Assembly: GCF_003260095.1 (NCBI RefSeq)
Contig: NZ_PTPX01000018.1
Location: forward strand, 62,001 to 126,000
Origin: Glaesserella australis
GTDB taxonomy: Bacteria; Pseudomonadota; Gammaproteobacteria; Enterobacterales; Pasteurellaceae
Direction: 5' to 3'
Length of the DNA: 64,000 bases
The stretch's first letter is position 1, and each line of letters starts with the position of its first letter. The translations under genes and the position numbers were made by a program. Shown piece by piece: positions 35,010 through 44,000 of this stretch. A model generated the notes under the pieces. That model made no database searches. It saw only the letters and a program-made list of their open reading frames with translations, and was not told the origin of the DNA.

Positions 35010-35051
35010 AGCGGTAAGATCCTTGCAAAATTTTGCAAAGATCTTACCGCT
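35010..35051. terminator. Terminator between pirin and purC
   Basis: The arms AGCGGTAAGAT (35010-35020) and ATCTTACCGCT (35041-35051) pair perfectly, and the interior TTGCAAAATTTTGCAA is itself palindromic. It is built from the uptake-signal consensus including its AT-rich flank, and serves two convergent genes. Confidence 0.75.
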
Positions 35052-35057
35052 TGTCTA

Positions 35058-35915
35058 TTACTTCGTTAATAAATCTAACGCTTCTTGATATTTTGCTACC
35101 GTCTTTTCAATTATATCAACAGGAACACGAGGGGCTGGTGCTTGTTTATTCCAACCGCTATTTTCTAACCAATCACGAATAAATTGTTTATCAAACGACG
35201 GCGGATTTGTACCTTCTTGATAGGTTTCTACTGACCAAAAACGGCTAGAATCAGGGGTTAACACTTCATCCATTAAAGTCAATACGCCATTTTCATCTAA
35301 ACCGAATTCAAATTTCGTGTCGCAGATAATAATCCCTTTAGTTAAAGCATAATCTGCAGCTTCTTTGTATAACCTAATTGCAACATCACGTACTTTTGCT
35401 GCAAGTTCAGCACCTATTTGACGCTCGCACTCGGCGTAGCTGATATTAATATCATGATCACCTACTTCAGCCTTACTCGACGGCGTAAAAATTGGCTCAG
35501 GTAACTTACTTGCTTCAATTAAACCTTCTGGCAATGTTAACCCACAAATCGTGCCTGTTTTTTGATAATCTTTTAAACCACTTCCCGTTAAATATCCCCG
35601 CACAATAGACTCAATTTTAACTGGCGTTAAACGCTTACACACAACGGCTCTATACTGAATTGCTTCAGCTTCTTCTTTTGGCAATACATCAAACACAGAA
35701 TCACCTGTAAAATGATTCGGCATAATATCAGCCAATTTATTGAACCAGAAATTTGAAATTTGAGTCAAAATTTCACCTTTGCGTGGAATCGGATCATCCA
35801 AAATCACATCGAAAGCAGACAAGCGATCAGTTGCAACCATTAACATACGTTTGTCATCAATTTCATAAAGATCACGAACTTTACCTGAATAGATTTTTTT
35901 TAGGCTGATTTGCAT
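35058..35915 (-). CDS. purC: SAICAR synthase PurC
   Basis: Phosphoribosylaminoimidazole-succinocarboxamide synthase of 285 residues, a step of purine synthesis joining CAIR and aspartate with ATP. Signatures are [48 protein letters not shown] and [14 protein letters not shown]. It is the longer (about 290 residue) form rather than the 237-residue E. coli form. A perfect PurR operator lies about 50 bases upstream. It is transcribed alone. Confidence 0.95.
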   Translation of the reverse strand: MQISLKKIYSGKVRDLYEIDDKRMLMVATDRLSAFDVILDDPIPRKGEILTQISNFWFNKLADIMPNHFTGDSVFDVLPKEEAEAIQYRAVVCKRLTPVKIESIVRGYLTGSGLKDYQKTGTICGLTLPEGLIEASKLPEPIFTPSSKAEVGDHDINISYAECERQIGAELAAKVRDVAIRLYKEAADYALTKGIIICDTKFEFGLDENGVLTLMDEVLTPDSSRFWSVETYQEGTNPPSFDKQFIRDWLENSGWNKQAPAPRVPVDIIEKTVAKYQEALDLLTK

Positions 35916-35962
35916 GGCGGTATTCCTGTAGAGTAATTAAAACGAGCAAATTATAGCAACTT

Positions 35963-35978
35963 ACGCAAACGTTTGCTA
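35963..35978. promoter_or_regulatory. PurR operator upstream of purC
   Basis: ACGCAAACGTTTGC followed by TA matches the PurR consensus ACGCAAACGTTTTCNT with a fully palindromic centre. Its position about 48 bases before the purC ATG suits repression when hypoxanthine or guanine is plentiful. Confidence 0.85.
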
Positions 35979-36031
35979 TTTATCATTAAAATAATTTATC
36001 GTTGATAACCGTACATTATACTCTTCTACAA

Positions 36032-37909
36032 TTAATGAGATTTATCCCAACGATTTTCTCTCAATAGCTGATCAGCAAACTGCATTTTGAGCTTCAAATT
36101 CTCATAAGATTGGTTATCTTCTGCTGTTAATGCTTTTGCTTTTATTTGAATACCTTGTTCCGTGAAACCCAACCAATTTCGGGATGTAACCATGCCCATT
36201 ACATCACCTTGATTTAACATAATTTGCTCATTATGTTCTTCAGAAAACAGTGACTTCCCATAAGTGTAGATAGGTTGGTTAAAACCTAATAAATCCATAA
36301 TAGAAGGAAATAGGTCATATTGCGATGCTAATCGTTGTTCTCTTTTTGGCGTTAGAGAACCATCTGGTGTATAAATGACTAAAGGAATATGGAATTTTTC
36401 AGGCAATGACTCATCACTTTCTGCATTCAATGTATGATCTGCGGTAAAAATAAAAATCGTATTTTTATACCATTCTTGTTTTTCTGCTTCCTTCATAAAT
36501 TGTTCTAAAGCCCAATCGCTATATTTTAATGTATTTAAGAAACCATACTCATTTTTAGCATCATGTGGATATAACTCAAATTCTTTTCCAATATTAGGAA
36601 AAGGTTCATGCGTTGTTCCTGTAAACATAAATGCAAAAAATGGTTGTTGGTTCTTTTTGTTAATTACCTGACTAAAAAACTGCAACGCATCGTAATCCCA
36701 CCCAAATCTTGGCTGCTCTTGGGGATATTCTCTAAGTAGGGGAACATCTTCTTTTCCGTAATATTCCTGAAATCCTAATGCATTGGCAATGCTGTCCATA
36801 TGAAAAGAGCGTCTTGCAGATGATTGCATCATAATTGTGCGATAGTCATACTGGTTTGCAATATCAGCAATTTTGCTCATCTGTTTCAGCTCTAAACCAA
36901 AACCTAAAGTAGGTTGATTTGGTAATGCTGGTAATGAAGATAAAATCGCCTGAATACCGATAATACTGCGTTGCCCTGCGGCATAATAATTATCCCAAAC
37001 CTGAGATTTTGAAATAAGGCTATCCATAAATGGAGTTACTTTATGTTGGCTACCACTTAACCCATCAATATATTTATAGCTCCAACTTTCTAACAAAATG
37101 AGTACAAGATTTTTCTTCGTTGGTTGATTAAGTGGATGGTGCCATTGAAAAACAAGCGGATTATTTTTTGCAAAAGATTGCAACTCTTGCGAAGATACAT
37201 AATTCAAAGGTTTTTGGTTTAGACGATTTTTAATCTCTCTATAGCTCATATAGACAGGATTTAACGATAGATTAGCTTGTTGTAACTTGCTACCAGAAAA
37301 TGCATCACTCAAATTAATTGGACGGCTCGTTAAAATGAACCCTCTGAATAAAATGAAGTATAAAAGTGCTAATCCTAGCCATGCAAAGATTTTAATCACC
37401 CAAGATGAAGATAAATTTATTGATTTCTTTAATGGGCGAATAATGATCACATACCAAAGAAGAGCTAACATCGTCAAAAAGACGAATGCATAAATGGTAT
37501 GTTCTAAACGGGAGCTAAATGCAATTTCAACTAAAGCAGCTTTATCTGCAGAAATGTTTAATACTTCAGAACCAATATGACGCTGTACTTCACCAAAATA
37601 AGCCAAATCACTCAAACAGTAAATCAGCATCCCTAGTAATATAAACCCAGCAACACAAGATAGCATTATTCTTACGGTTGATTTCTGAATCCAACTTAAC
37701 GGTAAGCTTAATAGAACCAATACTGGAGATAAAAATAGCATGGTTGTCGCGCTGTCAAATTGCACACCTTTAACGAAGCCTTGTACTACTTCACTTGCAC
37801 TAAGTGGTAAAAAGTAGCTCGGGTACATAAAATAAAGTGCAAAACGACATAAAAAGAAAGAAAAGAGAGAAAAAAAGATAATCTTTAAAGGTAAAGCAAT
37901 AAATGTCAT
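36032..37909 (-). CDS. LTA synthase-like membrane sulfatase/phosphotransferase
   Basis: Inner-membrane protein of about 625 residues. Five N-terminal helices (to about residue 210) are followed by a periplasmic alkaline-phosphatase-type domain with LVLILLESWSYKYID (metal), YYAAGQRSIIGIQAILSSLP (nucleophile region), FMFTGTTHEPFP and FIFTADHTLN. In lipoteichoic acid synthases the nucleophile is threonine; the equivalent residue here appears to be serine. Gram-negative relatives transfer phosphoglycerol or phosphoethanolamine to glycans or lipid A. The start is the ATG after GGGATT; a TTG five codons earlier is possible. The substrate is unknown. Confidence 0.85.
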   Translation of the reverse strand: MTFIALPLKIIFFSLFSFFLCRFALYFMYPSYFLPLSASEVVQGFVKGVQFDSATTMLFLSPVLVLLSLPLSWIQKSTVRIMLSCVAGFILLGMLIYCLSDLAYFGEVQRHIGSEVLNISADKAALVEIAFSSRLEHTIYAFVFLTMLALLWYVIIIRPLKKSINLSSSWVIKIFAWLGLALLYFILFRGFILTSRPINLSDAFSGSKLQQANLSLNPVYMSYREIKNRLNQKPLNYVSSQELQSFAKNNPLVFQWHHPLNQPTKKNLVLILLESWSYKYIDGLSGSQHKVTPFMDSLISKSQVWDNYYAAGQRSIIGIQAILSSLPALPNQPTLGFGLELKQMSKIADIANQYDYRTIMMQSSARRSFHMDSIANALGFQEYYGKEDVPLLREYPQEQPRFGWDYDALQFFSQVINKKNQQPFFAFMFTGTTHEPFPNIGKEFELYPHDAKNEYGFLNTLKYSDWALEQFMKEAEKQEWYKNTIFIFTADHTLNAESDESLPEKFHIPLVIYTPDGSLTPKREQRLASQYDLFPSIMDLLGFNQPIYTYGKSLFSEEHNEQIMLNQGDVMGMVTSRNWLGFTEQGIQIKAKALTAEDNQSYENLKLKMQFADQLLRENRWDKSH

Positions 37910-37967
37910 AACATAATCCCGCAACTAAATTCGGGGTATTATAAAACTGATCAACAAGTAAAAAAAG

Positions 37968-38012
37968 CAAGCGGTACGATTTTGCAAAAAATTTGCAAGA
38001 TCGTACCGCTTG
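37968..38012. terminator. Terminator after nrfD with inverted uptake signals
   Basis: CAAGCGGTACGAT (37968-37980) pairs with ATCGTACCGCTTG (38000-38012); the loop contains TTGCAAAAAATTTGCAA, which also pairs. It lies 12 bases past the nrfD stop and upstream of the LtaS-like gene. Confidence 0.75.
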
Positions 38013-38024
38013 TCATAAGGCATA

Positions 38025-38978
38025 TTAAGCGATTGTCATCTGTCCTGCATAGAGTACAAAGTAACGTAAACAGAGTACGCCGATTAACCCTAAGGTTGCA
38101 AGGAATAGAATAAAGCCTTTTTGGTGTTTAAGCTTCGCTGGTGATACAAGATTCAAAATCATTGGGATCACCAAACCAATAGCAACAACGCCAAACCAGA
38201 ACATTTTGCCCCAGTAGCCTGATAAGGTTAAGGCATTATCTGCTGCGACAGCACTTTGTCCGCCTTTGGAATAAAGGTAAGCAAAGAAGCCTGCTAAGAG
38301 TAACATTTCAATGATCGCCACTGGCTTTTCAAACTTGTGTAAAAAATGCACTTCGTGGCTCTCTACGGCAACTTTACCAACGATTAAAATCGCAACCAGT
38401 AATGCGGCAATACCTGACGATGTCCCTGAAGCTAAGAACAATACAGGTAGCACAGGGTTGTTGAGCATTGGGTAGCTAATTAACTCCGATAATAAGAAAC
38501 CTGTATAAGCCCCTAACGCAAGAGATAGGAAGATTAAGAAGATTTCAATTAACGAAGTAAATTTTGCAGCAATATCAATTAAGCCAAACACAAATTTTGG
38601 GATAAAGCCAAAACCGCTTAACCAGTTTTTAAAGATAATCGCCAACCAAACAACCAATACCGCCATAAATACTTGGAACAGCATTACCCCCATAGACATT
38701 ACTGAGTCAAACTGATAATTGAACATCAAATACCAGAATGTCCACGGACGAGCCAAGTGGAAGATCAGCAAGGTCAAGCCAATGATAGTGGCAACAGGTG
38801 ATAAAATCGCCATTGTACGAATCATCCAACTTTGGCTTGGATCGGCTAATTTGGCTTGGCGTTTATACAATACGGCAAGTAAAGTTGAACCTGCGGAGAT
38901 CCCTAATAAAAAGAGATAGATCGCAATGGTTGAATCCCATACTAAATTCGGGGTTTGGAATGGTACATATTCATTCAT
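38025..38978 (-). CDS. nrfD: Nitrite reductase quinol-oxidising membrane subunit NrfD
   Basis: Polytopic inner-membrane protein of 317 residues with about eight helices that takes electrons from quinol and passes them to NrfC. The N-terminal FQTPNLVWDSTIAIYLFLLGISAGSTLLAVL is the NrfD signature. It overlaps nrfC by four bases (ATGA-type) and is the last gene of the nrfABCD operon. The nrfEFG assembly genes do not follow in this window. Confidence 0.94.
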   Translation of the reverse strand: MNEYVPFQTPNLVWDSTIAIYLFLLGISAGSTLLAVLYKRQAKLADPSQSWMIRTMAILSPVATIIGLTLLIFHLARPWTFWYLMFNYQFDSVMSMGVMLFQVFMAVLVVWLAIIFKNWLSGFGFIPKFVFGLIDIAAKFTSLIEIFLIFLSLALGAYTGFLLSELISYPMLNNPVLPVLFLASGTSSGIAALLVAILIVGKVAVESHEVHFLHKFEKPVAIIEMLLLAGFFAYLYSKGGQSAVAADNALTLSGYWGKMFWFGVVAIGLVIPMILNLVSPAKLKHQKGFILFLATLGLIGVLCLRYFVLYAGQMTIA

Positions 38979-39655
38979 GATGTCACCCCTTCTCTTTTAA
39001 TATGATAAAGCTGTGGATCTGTGCCTAATTCCACTTTAGTTCGATAAGTCGGTTTCTCTTTGAGTAAACGAGAAATATCGCTATTTGGATCATTGAGATC
39101 GCCAAAGGTTAATGCTTTCGTCGGGCAACTTTCTACGCAAGCAGGCTGCTTGCCTTGTGCTAAATTGGTATCACGACAGAAGTTACATTTATCAGCCGTT
39201 TTCTTGACTGGCTCAATATAACGTACACGATATGGACAAACGGCAATACAGTAAGAACATCCTACACATAAATTAGGATTCACATCTACAATACCAGTCG
39301 CTTTGTCGATAAACGATGCACCTGTTGGGCAAACACTCACACAAGGGGCGTTGCTACAATGCTGGCACGATTGACGGAAAAACTCATATTTGACGTTAGG
39401 AAATTCGCCATACGGTTGGCTACGGATGATCTCCAAACGAGAAACGCCTTCGGGAACCTTATTCGTTTCACGGCAAGCGTCCATACAGGCTGTACAGCCG
39501 ATACAGGCTTGTTCATCGTGTAGCATCGCATAGCGAATGGTTTTACTTTCTTTCTCAGTTGCAAGAGAGAGCGAGCTTGTGGCAAGCCCTGTTGTACCTG
39601 CCACAGCGATTACTGCCCCCGCCCCTGAGATAAAATCTCGACGGGAACAACTCAT
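38975..39655 (-). CDS. nrfC: Nitrite reductase iron-sulfur subunit NrfC
   Basis: Periplasmic ferredoxin-like protein of 226 residues. It has a twin-arginine signal (SRRDFISGAGAVIAVAG) and four cysteine groups for four [4Fe-4S] clusters: CIGCTACMDAC, CQHCSNAPCVSVCP, CVGCSYCIAVCP, and CNFCRD with ACVESCP. It carries electrons from NrfD to NrfB. It overlaps both nrfB and nrfD by four bases, so the three are translationally coupled. Confidence 0.95.
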   Translation of the reverse strand: MSCSRRDFISGAGAVIAVAGTTGLATSSLSLATEKESKTIRYAMLHDEQACIGCTACMDACRETNKVPEGVSRLEIIRSQPYGEFPNVKYEFFRQSCQHCSNAPCVSVCPTGASFIDKATGIVDVNPNLCVGCSYCIAVCPYRVRYIEPVKKTADKCNFCRDTNLAQGKQPACVESCPTKALTFGDLNDPNSDISRLLKEKPTYRTKVELGTDPQLYHIKREGVTS

Positions 39656-40287
39656 TTTTGCTCCTTAGCTTCTGCTTTTTTGAAGGTACCTTTGTGTACT
39701 TCCGTATGGCAATCCACACAGAGTTTGACACGTTGTTTAGATTCGGTCGCTTTCATCGGCTCTATTTCTGGGTGAAGTTTGTGGCAGTTCACACAAGCAA
39801 TTTTATTTGCATGGGTGTCGTGCGCCCAGAATTTTTCACGCAGCTTCTCAGGGCTATGACAAGCAAAACAGACTTGATTTTGCTCATCAACAGAACGCTC
39901 TAAGGCTGGATTTCTTGCTTTACCGTGAGCATTGAAACGCATCACATCTTTCACGCCTTTACGGTGGTTTTCAGAAATGTTGCCGTGACAACTAACACAG
40001 TTGAGCGGTTTGCCATTGTTTGGGCTAACGGTATCTTTCTGGAAGTGTTTACCTTCATGTTTAAAACGGGAAAGGTGACCGTGACAGTTCACACAGTAAG
40101 TATTTGGATCACGGCGAGAGTCTTTCGCAATGGTCGCTCCATCCACATTATCCAATGGATTTGTCCAAATCGGCTGTGGCTGCGCTGGCATTTCTGCCAA
40201 CGCATTTGAAGAAATTGCAAAAAAACTCACTAAAGTGACCGCTTGTAGAGCGATCATTCGCCCAACTTTTGAGAAAATATGTTTCAT
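39652..40287 (-). CDS. nrfB: Pentaheme cytochrome c NrfB
   Basis: Periplasmic electron carrier of 211 residues that feeds the NrfA reductase. A signal peptide (ALQAVTLVSFFAISSNALA) is followed by five CxxCH heme sites: CVNCH, CVSCH, CFACH, CVNCH and CVDCH. The N-terminal extension MKHIFSKVGRM precedes the hydrophobic core. It starts 20 bases after nrfA. Maturation needs the Ccm system, not present here. Confidence 0.94.
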   Translation of the reverse strand: MKHIFSKVGRMIALQAVTLVSFFAISSNALAEMPAQPQPIWTNPLDNVDGATIAKDSRRDPNTYCVNCHGHLSRFKHEGKHFQKDTVSPNNGKPLNCVSCHGNISENHRKGVKDVMRFNAHGKARNPALERSVDEQNQVCFACHSPEKLREKFWAHDTHANKIACVNCHKLHPEIEPMKATESKQRVKLCVDCHTEVHKGTFKKAEAKEQK

Positions 40288-40307
40288 AGTCGCCTCAACT
40301 TAGCAAA

Positions 40308-41765
40308 TTATTTTGCATCCGCAGGTAATAAGCCTTTCTCTTTCGCTTCTTTTTCCCATTGTGGTACTACAGTACGTAAGAATTCTTCTTTCGCTGCTTT
40401 TTCTTTGTCAAAGTCAATGCCGACGACTTTTTGTGCTTTCTCTTTTGTTGAAATATCAGGGAACTCAATTGGAGTTTGTACACCGTGTTTGGTTAAGATA
40501 ACCGCAAGTTTAGTACGTGCATCTGCCGCACGATCTAAGCCCGTGCCAAGAACGTGAAGAATCACATCAGGTGCGTGCATATGACCGCCGTGACCCGCTG
40601 CAGAGTAGTCCCAACGCCATTGAGCGTGACGAATTGCTTGTAATGCATCTTTCATTTCTTCTTCAGTTGCACCGACTTCCCACGCTTTTTTCGCTTCAAA
40701 GTGTGCTTTCACAAGTTGATCTTCTAAACGCCCCATTACGTCTTTAATTTGTTTTTTATGCTCTTTCACACGAGCTTGTAAACTCTCTTTGCTCTGTTCG
40801 TGACAGGTTTTACAAGTGTGTTCAAAGTTATCAAACGGATTGCCGATTTTGTGATCGGTATAAACTTTGCCGTCTTTGGTTTCCACTTTCGGCATATGGC
40901 AGTCGATACAAGTCACGCCATTTTTACCGTGAGTACCTAACGCCCAAGTCTCAAAGTCAGGGTGTTGTGCTTTGAGCATTGGTGCTTTTGACAAACCGTG
41001 AACCCAGTCGGTGAATTTGATTTCATCAAAGTATTTCTCAATGCTATCCACATCAACGCCTTTATCCCACGGGAAAGTTACCGCTTTCTCTTTACCCGCA
41101 AAGTAGTATTCAACGTGACAGTTTGAACAAACCGCCGCACGTTTGCCGTGTTTATCTAAGCCGTCAAATTTCCAACCGATGACATCTAACGCACGCAAAA
41201 CGTGTGGACGAGCGATATTTAATGCCGCCTTACCGTCTTTAAATTCTTGAGAAGTGGTATCGTGACAGTCTGCACAACCGATAGGATTGACGATTTCTGA
41301 GCCATATTTCGCCCATTTTGCGTCAAAATAGCCAACTTCGCCTTTTTCAGCGATCATACGCGGTACATCAGGACTTTTACACGCCCAACACGCCATTGGT
41401 TGAGGACCTGCATCTGGCTCCATAGGTGCGCCTGTACGTAAAATATTACGCACATCAGTCACCGCATAGAAGTGACCACGTGGCTTGTTATAGTCTTTAG
41501 AGAAAGCATATCCAGTCCAAAGAATGACTAAGCGTGGATCTTCTTCCAACGCACTGGTGATCTCTTTTGACTCCCCTGTCGCAGCCCAAGATTGATACTG
41601 AAGCGGATAAAGTTCTGCAAATTTATGGTTTGCAGACTCAATTTTCACTTCAGGTTTAGCAGGTTCAAATTCTTTCGCTTCCCCTGCTACAGCAGAATGG
41701 ATACACCCCAACATCGCCATTGTCGCAACAAGGCTATTTTTCAGCATTTTGCTTACTCGTTTCAT
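40308..41765 (-). CDS. nrfA: Cytochrome c552 nitrite reductase NrfA
   Basis: Periplasmic pentaheme enzyme of about 485 residues that reduces nitrite to ammonia with six electrons during anaerobic growth. The active-site heme has the special CWACK motif with a lysine ligand; the other four are CADCH, CSNCH, CIDCH and CKTCH. The calcium-site region [18 protein letters not shown] is present. The start is the ATG giving [10 protein letters not shown] after GGGAG; a TTG five codons earlier is unlikely. A near-perfect FNR site lies about 145 bases upstream. Together with nrfBCD it forms a respiratory chain from quinol to nitrite. Confidence 0.96.
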   Translation of the reverse strand: MKRVSKMLKNSLVATMAMLGCIHSAVAGEAKEFEPAKPEVKIESANHKFAELYPLQYQSWAATGESKEITSALEEDPRLVILWTGYAFSKDYNKPRGHFYAVTDVRNILRTGAPMEPDAGPQPMACWACKSPDVPRMIAEKGEVGYFDAKWAKYGSEIVNPIGCADCHDTTSQEFKDGKAALNIARPHVLRALDVIGWKFDGLDKHGKRAAVCSNCHVEYYFAGKEKAVTFPWDKGVDVDSIEKYFDEIKFTDWVHGLSKAPMLKAQHPDFETWALGTHGKNGVTCIDCHMPKVETKDGKVYTDHKIGNPFDNFEHTCKTCHEQSKESLQARVKEHKKQIKDVMGRLEDQLVKAHFEAKKAWEVGATEEEMKDALQAIRHAQWRWDYSAAGHGGHMHAPDVILHVLGTGLDRAADARTKLAVILTKHGVQTPIEFPDISTKEKAQKVVGIDFDKEKAAKEEFLRTVVPQWEKEAKEKGLLPADAK

Positions 41766-41905
41766 ACGAGACTCCCACAATTGATAGTACTACAAATGAT
41801 AATATTTCTTATTTAAAAACAATAAGATAGTGAAAATATTTGGGATTGAGAATATTAAAAACCTGATAGATTTACTAGGAAATTCATAAAAAAAGTTACA
41901 AAACT

Positions 41906-41919
41906 TTGAACTAAATCAA
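41906..41919. promoter_or_regulatory. FNR site upstream of nrfA
   Basis: TTGAA-CTAA-ATCAA differs from the FNR consensus TTGAT-N4-ATCAA at one position. It lies in the 200-base gap between nrfA and the tRNA terminator. Anaerobic activation of nrf is expected. I did not identify NarL/NarP heptamers with confidence. Confidence 0.75.
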
Positions 41920-41945
41920 ATTTAGGAGAAACAGAAATTTTAGAT

Positions 41946-41969
41946 ATAAAAAAAGCACCTTTAGGTGCT
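41946..41969 (-). terminator. Terminator of the tRNA array
   Basis: AGCACCT pairs with AGGTGCT across two bases, followed on the minus strand by TTTTTTTATA. It lies 16 bases past the 3' end of the last tRNA-Leu. Confidence 0.85.
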
Positions 41970-41984
41970 ATCTTAGATTGCATA

Positions 41985-42071
41985 TGGTGCCCGAGGCCAG
42001 ACTTGAACTGGCACGCCCCGAAAGGCGAGGGATTTTAAATCCCTTGCGTCTACCGATTCCGCCACTCGGGC
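41985..42071 (-). tRNA. tRNA-Leu(UAA), distal copy
   Basis: An 87-nt class II tRNA with encoded CCA. The acceptor stem GCCCGAG pairs with CTCGGGC, the anticodon loop TTTAAAA gives UAA, and a long variable arm and TTCAAGT T-loop are present. It is identical over its full length to the copy at 44205. It is separated from the other three tRNAs by the 2-kb islet. Confidence 0.97.
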
Positions 42072-42096
42072 ATCAATATAAAATTGAATTGTTCAT

Positions 42097-42121
42097 TGTC
42101 ATTCAGTAGCACTGAATGACA
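42097..42121. repeat. Perfect hairpin at the islet edge
   Basis: TGTCATTCAGT and ACTGAATGACA form a perfect 11-bp stem with a 3-base loop, 26 bases upstream of the distal tRNA-Leu. There is no U-tract on either side, so a terminator role is doubtful. It may mark the islet boundary. Confidence 0.5.
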
Positions 42122-42220
42122 GGAAATATGATATTTGTTCTGATAGAATTCTGCAAGAACTTTTTTGAGTGGTTTGAATTAAGTAAATAAAATTTAGACA
42201 TCTTGAATATAAACCAGTCA

Positions 42221-42250
42221 AAAAAAGGGAGGCTAACACAAGACTCCCTA
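42221..42250 (-). terminator. Islet operon terminator
   Basis: AGGGAG and CTCCCT pair around a loop of about 12 bases and are followed on the minus strand by TTTTTTTGAC. It lies 25 bases past the stop of the exported islet protein. Confidence 0.6.
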
Positions 42251-42274
42251 CATTTTATTAGCTGGCCTAGAATG

Positions 42275-43063
42275 CTAGTCATTTACTTTGAAAATAACAT
42301 CTTTCGTTTCCCAAATTTCTACGCCATCATTATGTAATATAAACTTAGCTTGCTTAGGAATAAGCTTCATGCATTTATGGAAAGAACAATCATCTTCTGT
42401 TCCATTCCCTTGCCCATATACTACTAACCTAAAAGGGTATTTTCCATTTGGATTACTACCCCATAATTTTTCAGCCACACTAAGAGACATTTTTACATAA
42501 GGGCATTCGTCAATATCTAATTGGATATATGCAGAAATGTCATCATCAATGTCTTTACCAGGAACAAGAGCTATCTGATTACAATTTTTAACTTCAGAAT
42601 GCCAAGGTTTTGCTATTGACCAAGGCTTTAACAATAAAAGCTCTTTATCCATATCATAATCTGTGAACTTAACTGACATATTAAGTTCTTGATTCGCAAT
42701 AAGAAAATTAGACGTCATGAACTTATTCAGTATAGGCTCTAATACTTTAGCATTGTCCAAATAGTAGGTAGGATTCCGTTTTTCTTCAAATTTATTCGCT
42801 AGAGGCTTAAGTAAGTCGTTACTAATCCAACTGTTAATCACTTCTTCATTCAACTCACGATCATTTTCTAAATAAGTTGAATACCCACGAATAATCTCAT
42901 CAAACTCTAAGTTATTATACTCATCGTTGATATAGATAGGTTTAGCCGCACTTTCCCCTACTAACACGATAGGATCTGAGGAACCATCAATCACATTGCT
43001 ATTATTAGCAAAAGCGGAGAATGACAAACTCCCTAGTAATAACGCAAGTCCTAATTTTTTCAT
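42275..43063 (-). CDS. Exported protein of unknown function in the tRNA islet
   Basis: Unrecognised protein of 262 residues. The start is the ATG giving MKKLGLALLLGSLSFSAFA, a clear signal peptide cleaved after the ANNS-type site; GGAG lies eight bases before it, and earlier in-frame ATGs lie within the upstream gene. The mature part is hydrophilic and acidic, with WISNDLLKPLANKFEE, KPWSIAKPWHSEV, and a C-terminal region holding two cysteines (CSFHKC) plus single ones (KNCNQI, DECPYV) that may form disulfides. It begins four bases after the upstream ORF stops and is certainly cotranslated with it. No function is proposed. Confidence 0.75.
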   Translation of the reverse strand: MKKLGLALLLGSLSFSAFANNSNVIDGSSDPIVLVGESAAKPIYINDEYNNLEFDEIIRGYSTYLENDRELNEEVINSWISNDLLKPLANKFEEKRNPTYYLDNAKVLEPILNKFMTSNFLIANQELNMSVKFTDYDMDKELLLLKPWSIAKPWHSEVKNCNQIALVPGKDIDDDISAYIQLDIDECPYVKMSLSVAEKLWGSNPNGKYPFRLVVYGQGNGTEDDCSFHKCMKLIPKQAKFILHNDGVEIWETKDVIFKVND

Positions 43064-43067
43064 TTCA

Positions 43068-43517
43068 TTACTCCTTCTCATCATATGTAGTAAAATAAGT
43101 CTGCAATTCCTGTTCAAATGACTTCAATTTATTCATGTAGTCTTCAACTACTGTATACTTAAACTCATTAGGTTCTTTACGGATAACGCCAAATTTTTCA
43201 CTTAACAATACAGCAGCAATAAAACCCGCATTATTGTTATTCCCTGATTGGTATAGCTCATTAAATTCATCTGTACCAAACTGTGTTCCTATCAAATGCT
43301 TTAGAAATTCTTTTATTTCAGAAAAGGTAATCCATACAGACGAAAAAGCTCCTATATCATCATTACCACATATTGATATGGCATACTCAGGTCTTGAATA
43401 CGCTCTCCCTACATAAAAATAGATGGAAGAGCTACTATTCTTCAACTTCTTAGCTTCAAATTTCATATCTTTTAAAACTAGATATTCTTTACTTTTAATA
43501 AACTTTATTTCTGGCAT
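43068..43517 (-). CDS. Hypothetical 149-residue protein in the tRNA islet
   Basis: Unrecognised cytosolic protein (no signal peptide or membrane helix). The start is the ATG giving MPEIKFIKSKEYLV, six bases after GGAG; upstream in-frame ATGs lack a ribosome site. Features seen are a predicted mixed alpha/beta N-terminal half (YFYVGRAYSRPEYAISICGNDDIG), a helix KEFLKHLIGTQFGTDEFNEL, and a charged C-terminal helix. It is the first gene of a two-gene operon with the exported protein. The size and partner would suit an immunity- or chaperone-like role, but this is speculation. Confidence 0.7.
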   Translation of the reverse strand: MPEIKFIKSKEYLVLKDMKFEAKKLKNSSSSIYFYVGRAYSRPEYAISICGNDDIGAFSSVWITFSEIKEFLKHLIGTQFGTDEFNELYQSGNNNNAGFIAAVLLSEKFGVIRKEPNEFKYTVVEDYMNKLKSFEQELQTYFTTYDEKE

Positions 43518-43658
43518 CATATTCTCCATGATCAAATTTGGTACATTTACACAATGATAAAAGCACCAAATACCGCTCTTAAAAATGCCATTCAATAAAT
43601 AGATAGACACATACCTATTTATAAATCACATTAAAAAAGCATCAATAAAATTGTCAAA
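43518..43658. other. 5' region of the islet operon
   Basis: AT-rich, apparently non-coding stretch between the poly-C promoter and the hypothetical gene. A second TTGACA-like box (43652-43657) faces the same way, with a weak TAATGT at about 18 bases, and might give constitutive transcription. Confidence 0.4.
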
Positions 43659-43682
43659 ATTATAAAGGGGGGGGATTGTCAA
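43659..43682 (-). promoter_or_regulatory. Candidate phase-variable promoter with poly-C spacer
   Basis: On the minus strand a perfect -35 TTGACA (43682-43677) and perfect -10 TATAAT (43664-43659) are separated by only 12 bases, eight of which are a C run (43667-43674). A functional spacer would be 16-18, so this allele reads as off; gain of four to six C residues would restore it. It faces the two islet genes. Confidence 0.5.
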
Positions 43683-43699
43683 GCAGGGTGGTGAGTTTT

Positions 43700-43913
43700 T
43701 TATCTATATACATTAAAAATTTCAGCATAACAGTATTCATTTTTATACTGTTTTTCTTCAAGGTCTAACCAATCCTTTGTCTTTCCAAACTTAGGAAAAA
43801 AGCTAAAAAAAATGAATTTCTAATAGTTTAGCTAAAACAAACTCCTGTCTATTCTGTTCACCCGTAGCAAGCGATGTTAGTTTAGCATCTAGTTGAGATA
43901 GCTACTTACTCAT
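43700..43913 (-). pseudogene. Decayed small ORF in the tRNA islet
   Basis: Reading from ATG at 43913 gives MSK, a TAG, then an open stretch LSQLDAKLTSLATGEQNRQE... to a stop after a run of eight T. Removing one T restores the frame into a second stretch with PKFGKTKDWLDLEEKQYKN and ending NVYR. The two stretches together look like a former protein of about 70 residues carrying one nonsense and one homopolymer frameshift. The family was not recognised. It lies upstream of the poly-C promoter. Confidence 0.4.
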
Positions 43914-43960
43914 TTCATATTAGTGTAGTTATAGGCTATATTATCCTAAATAGAAAATTT

Positions 43961-44000
43961 CGATATTATGTAGTAGTTGCACAAAGCTCAGAAAAGCTTA
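43961..44000. repeat. Solo terminus of the ATTATGTAG element in the islet
   Basis: CGATATTATGTAGTAG followed by TTGCACAAAGCTCAGAAAAGCTT matches the right arm of the element at 28018-28158 for about 40 bases and then stops. No partner end is found in the islet. It lies between the decayed ORF and tRNA-Gly at 44101. Confidence 0.7.
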
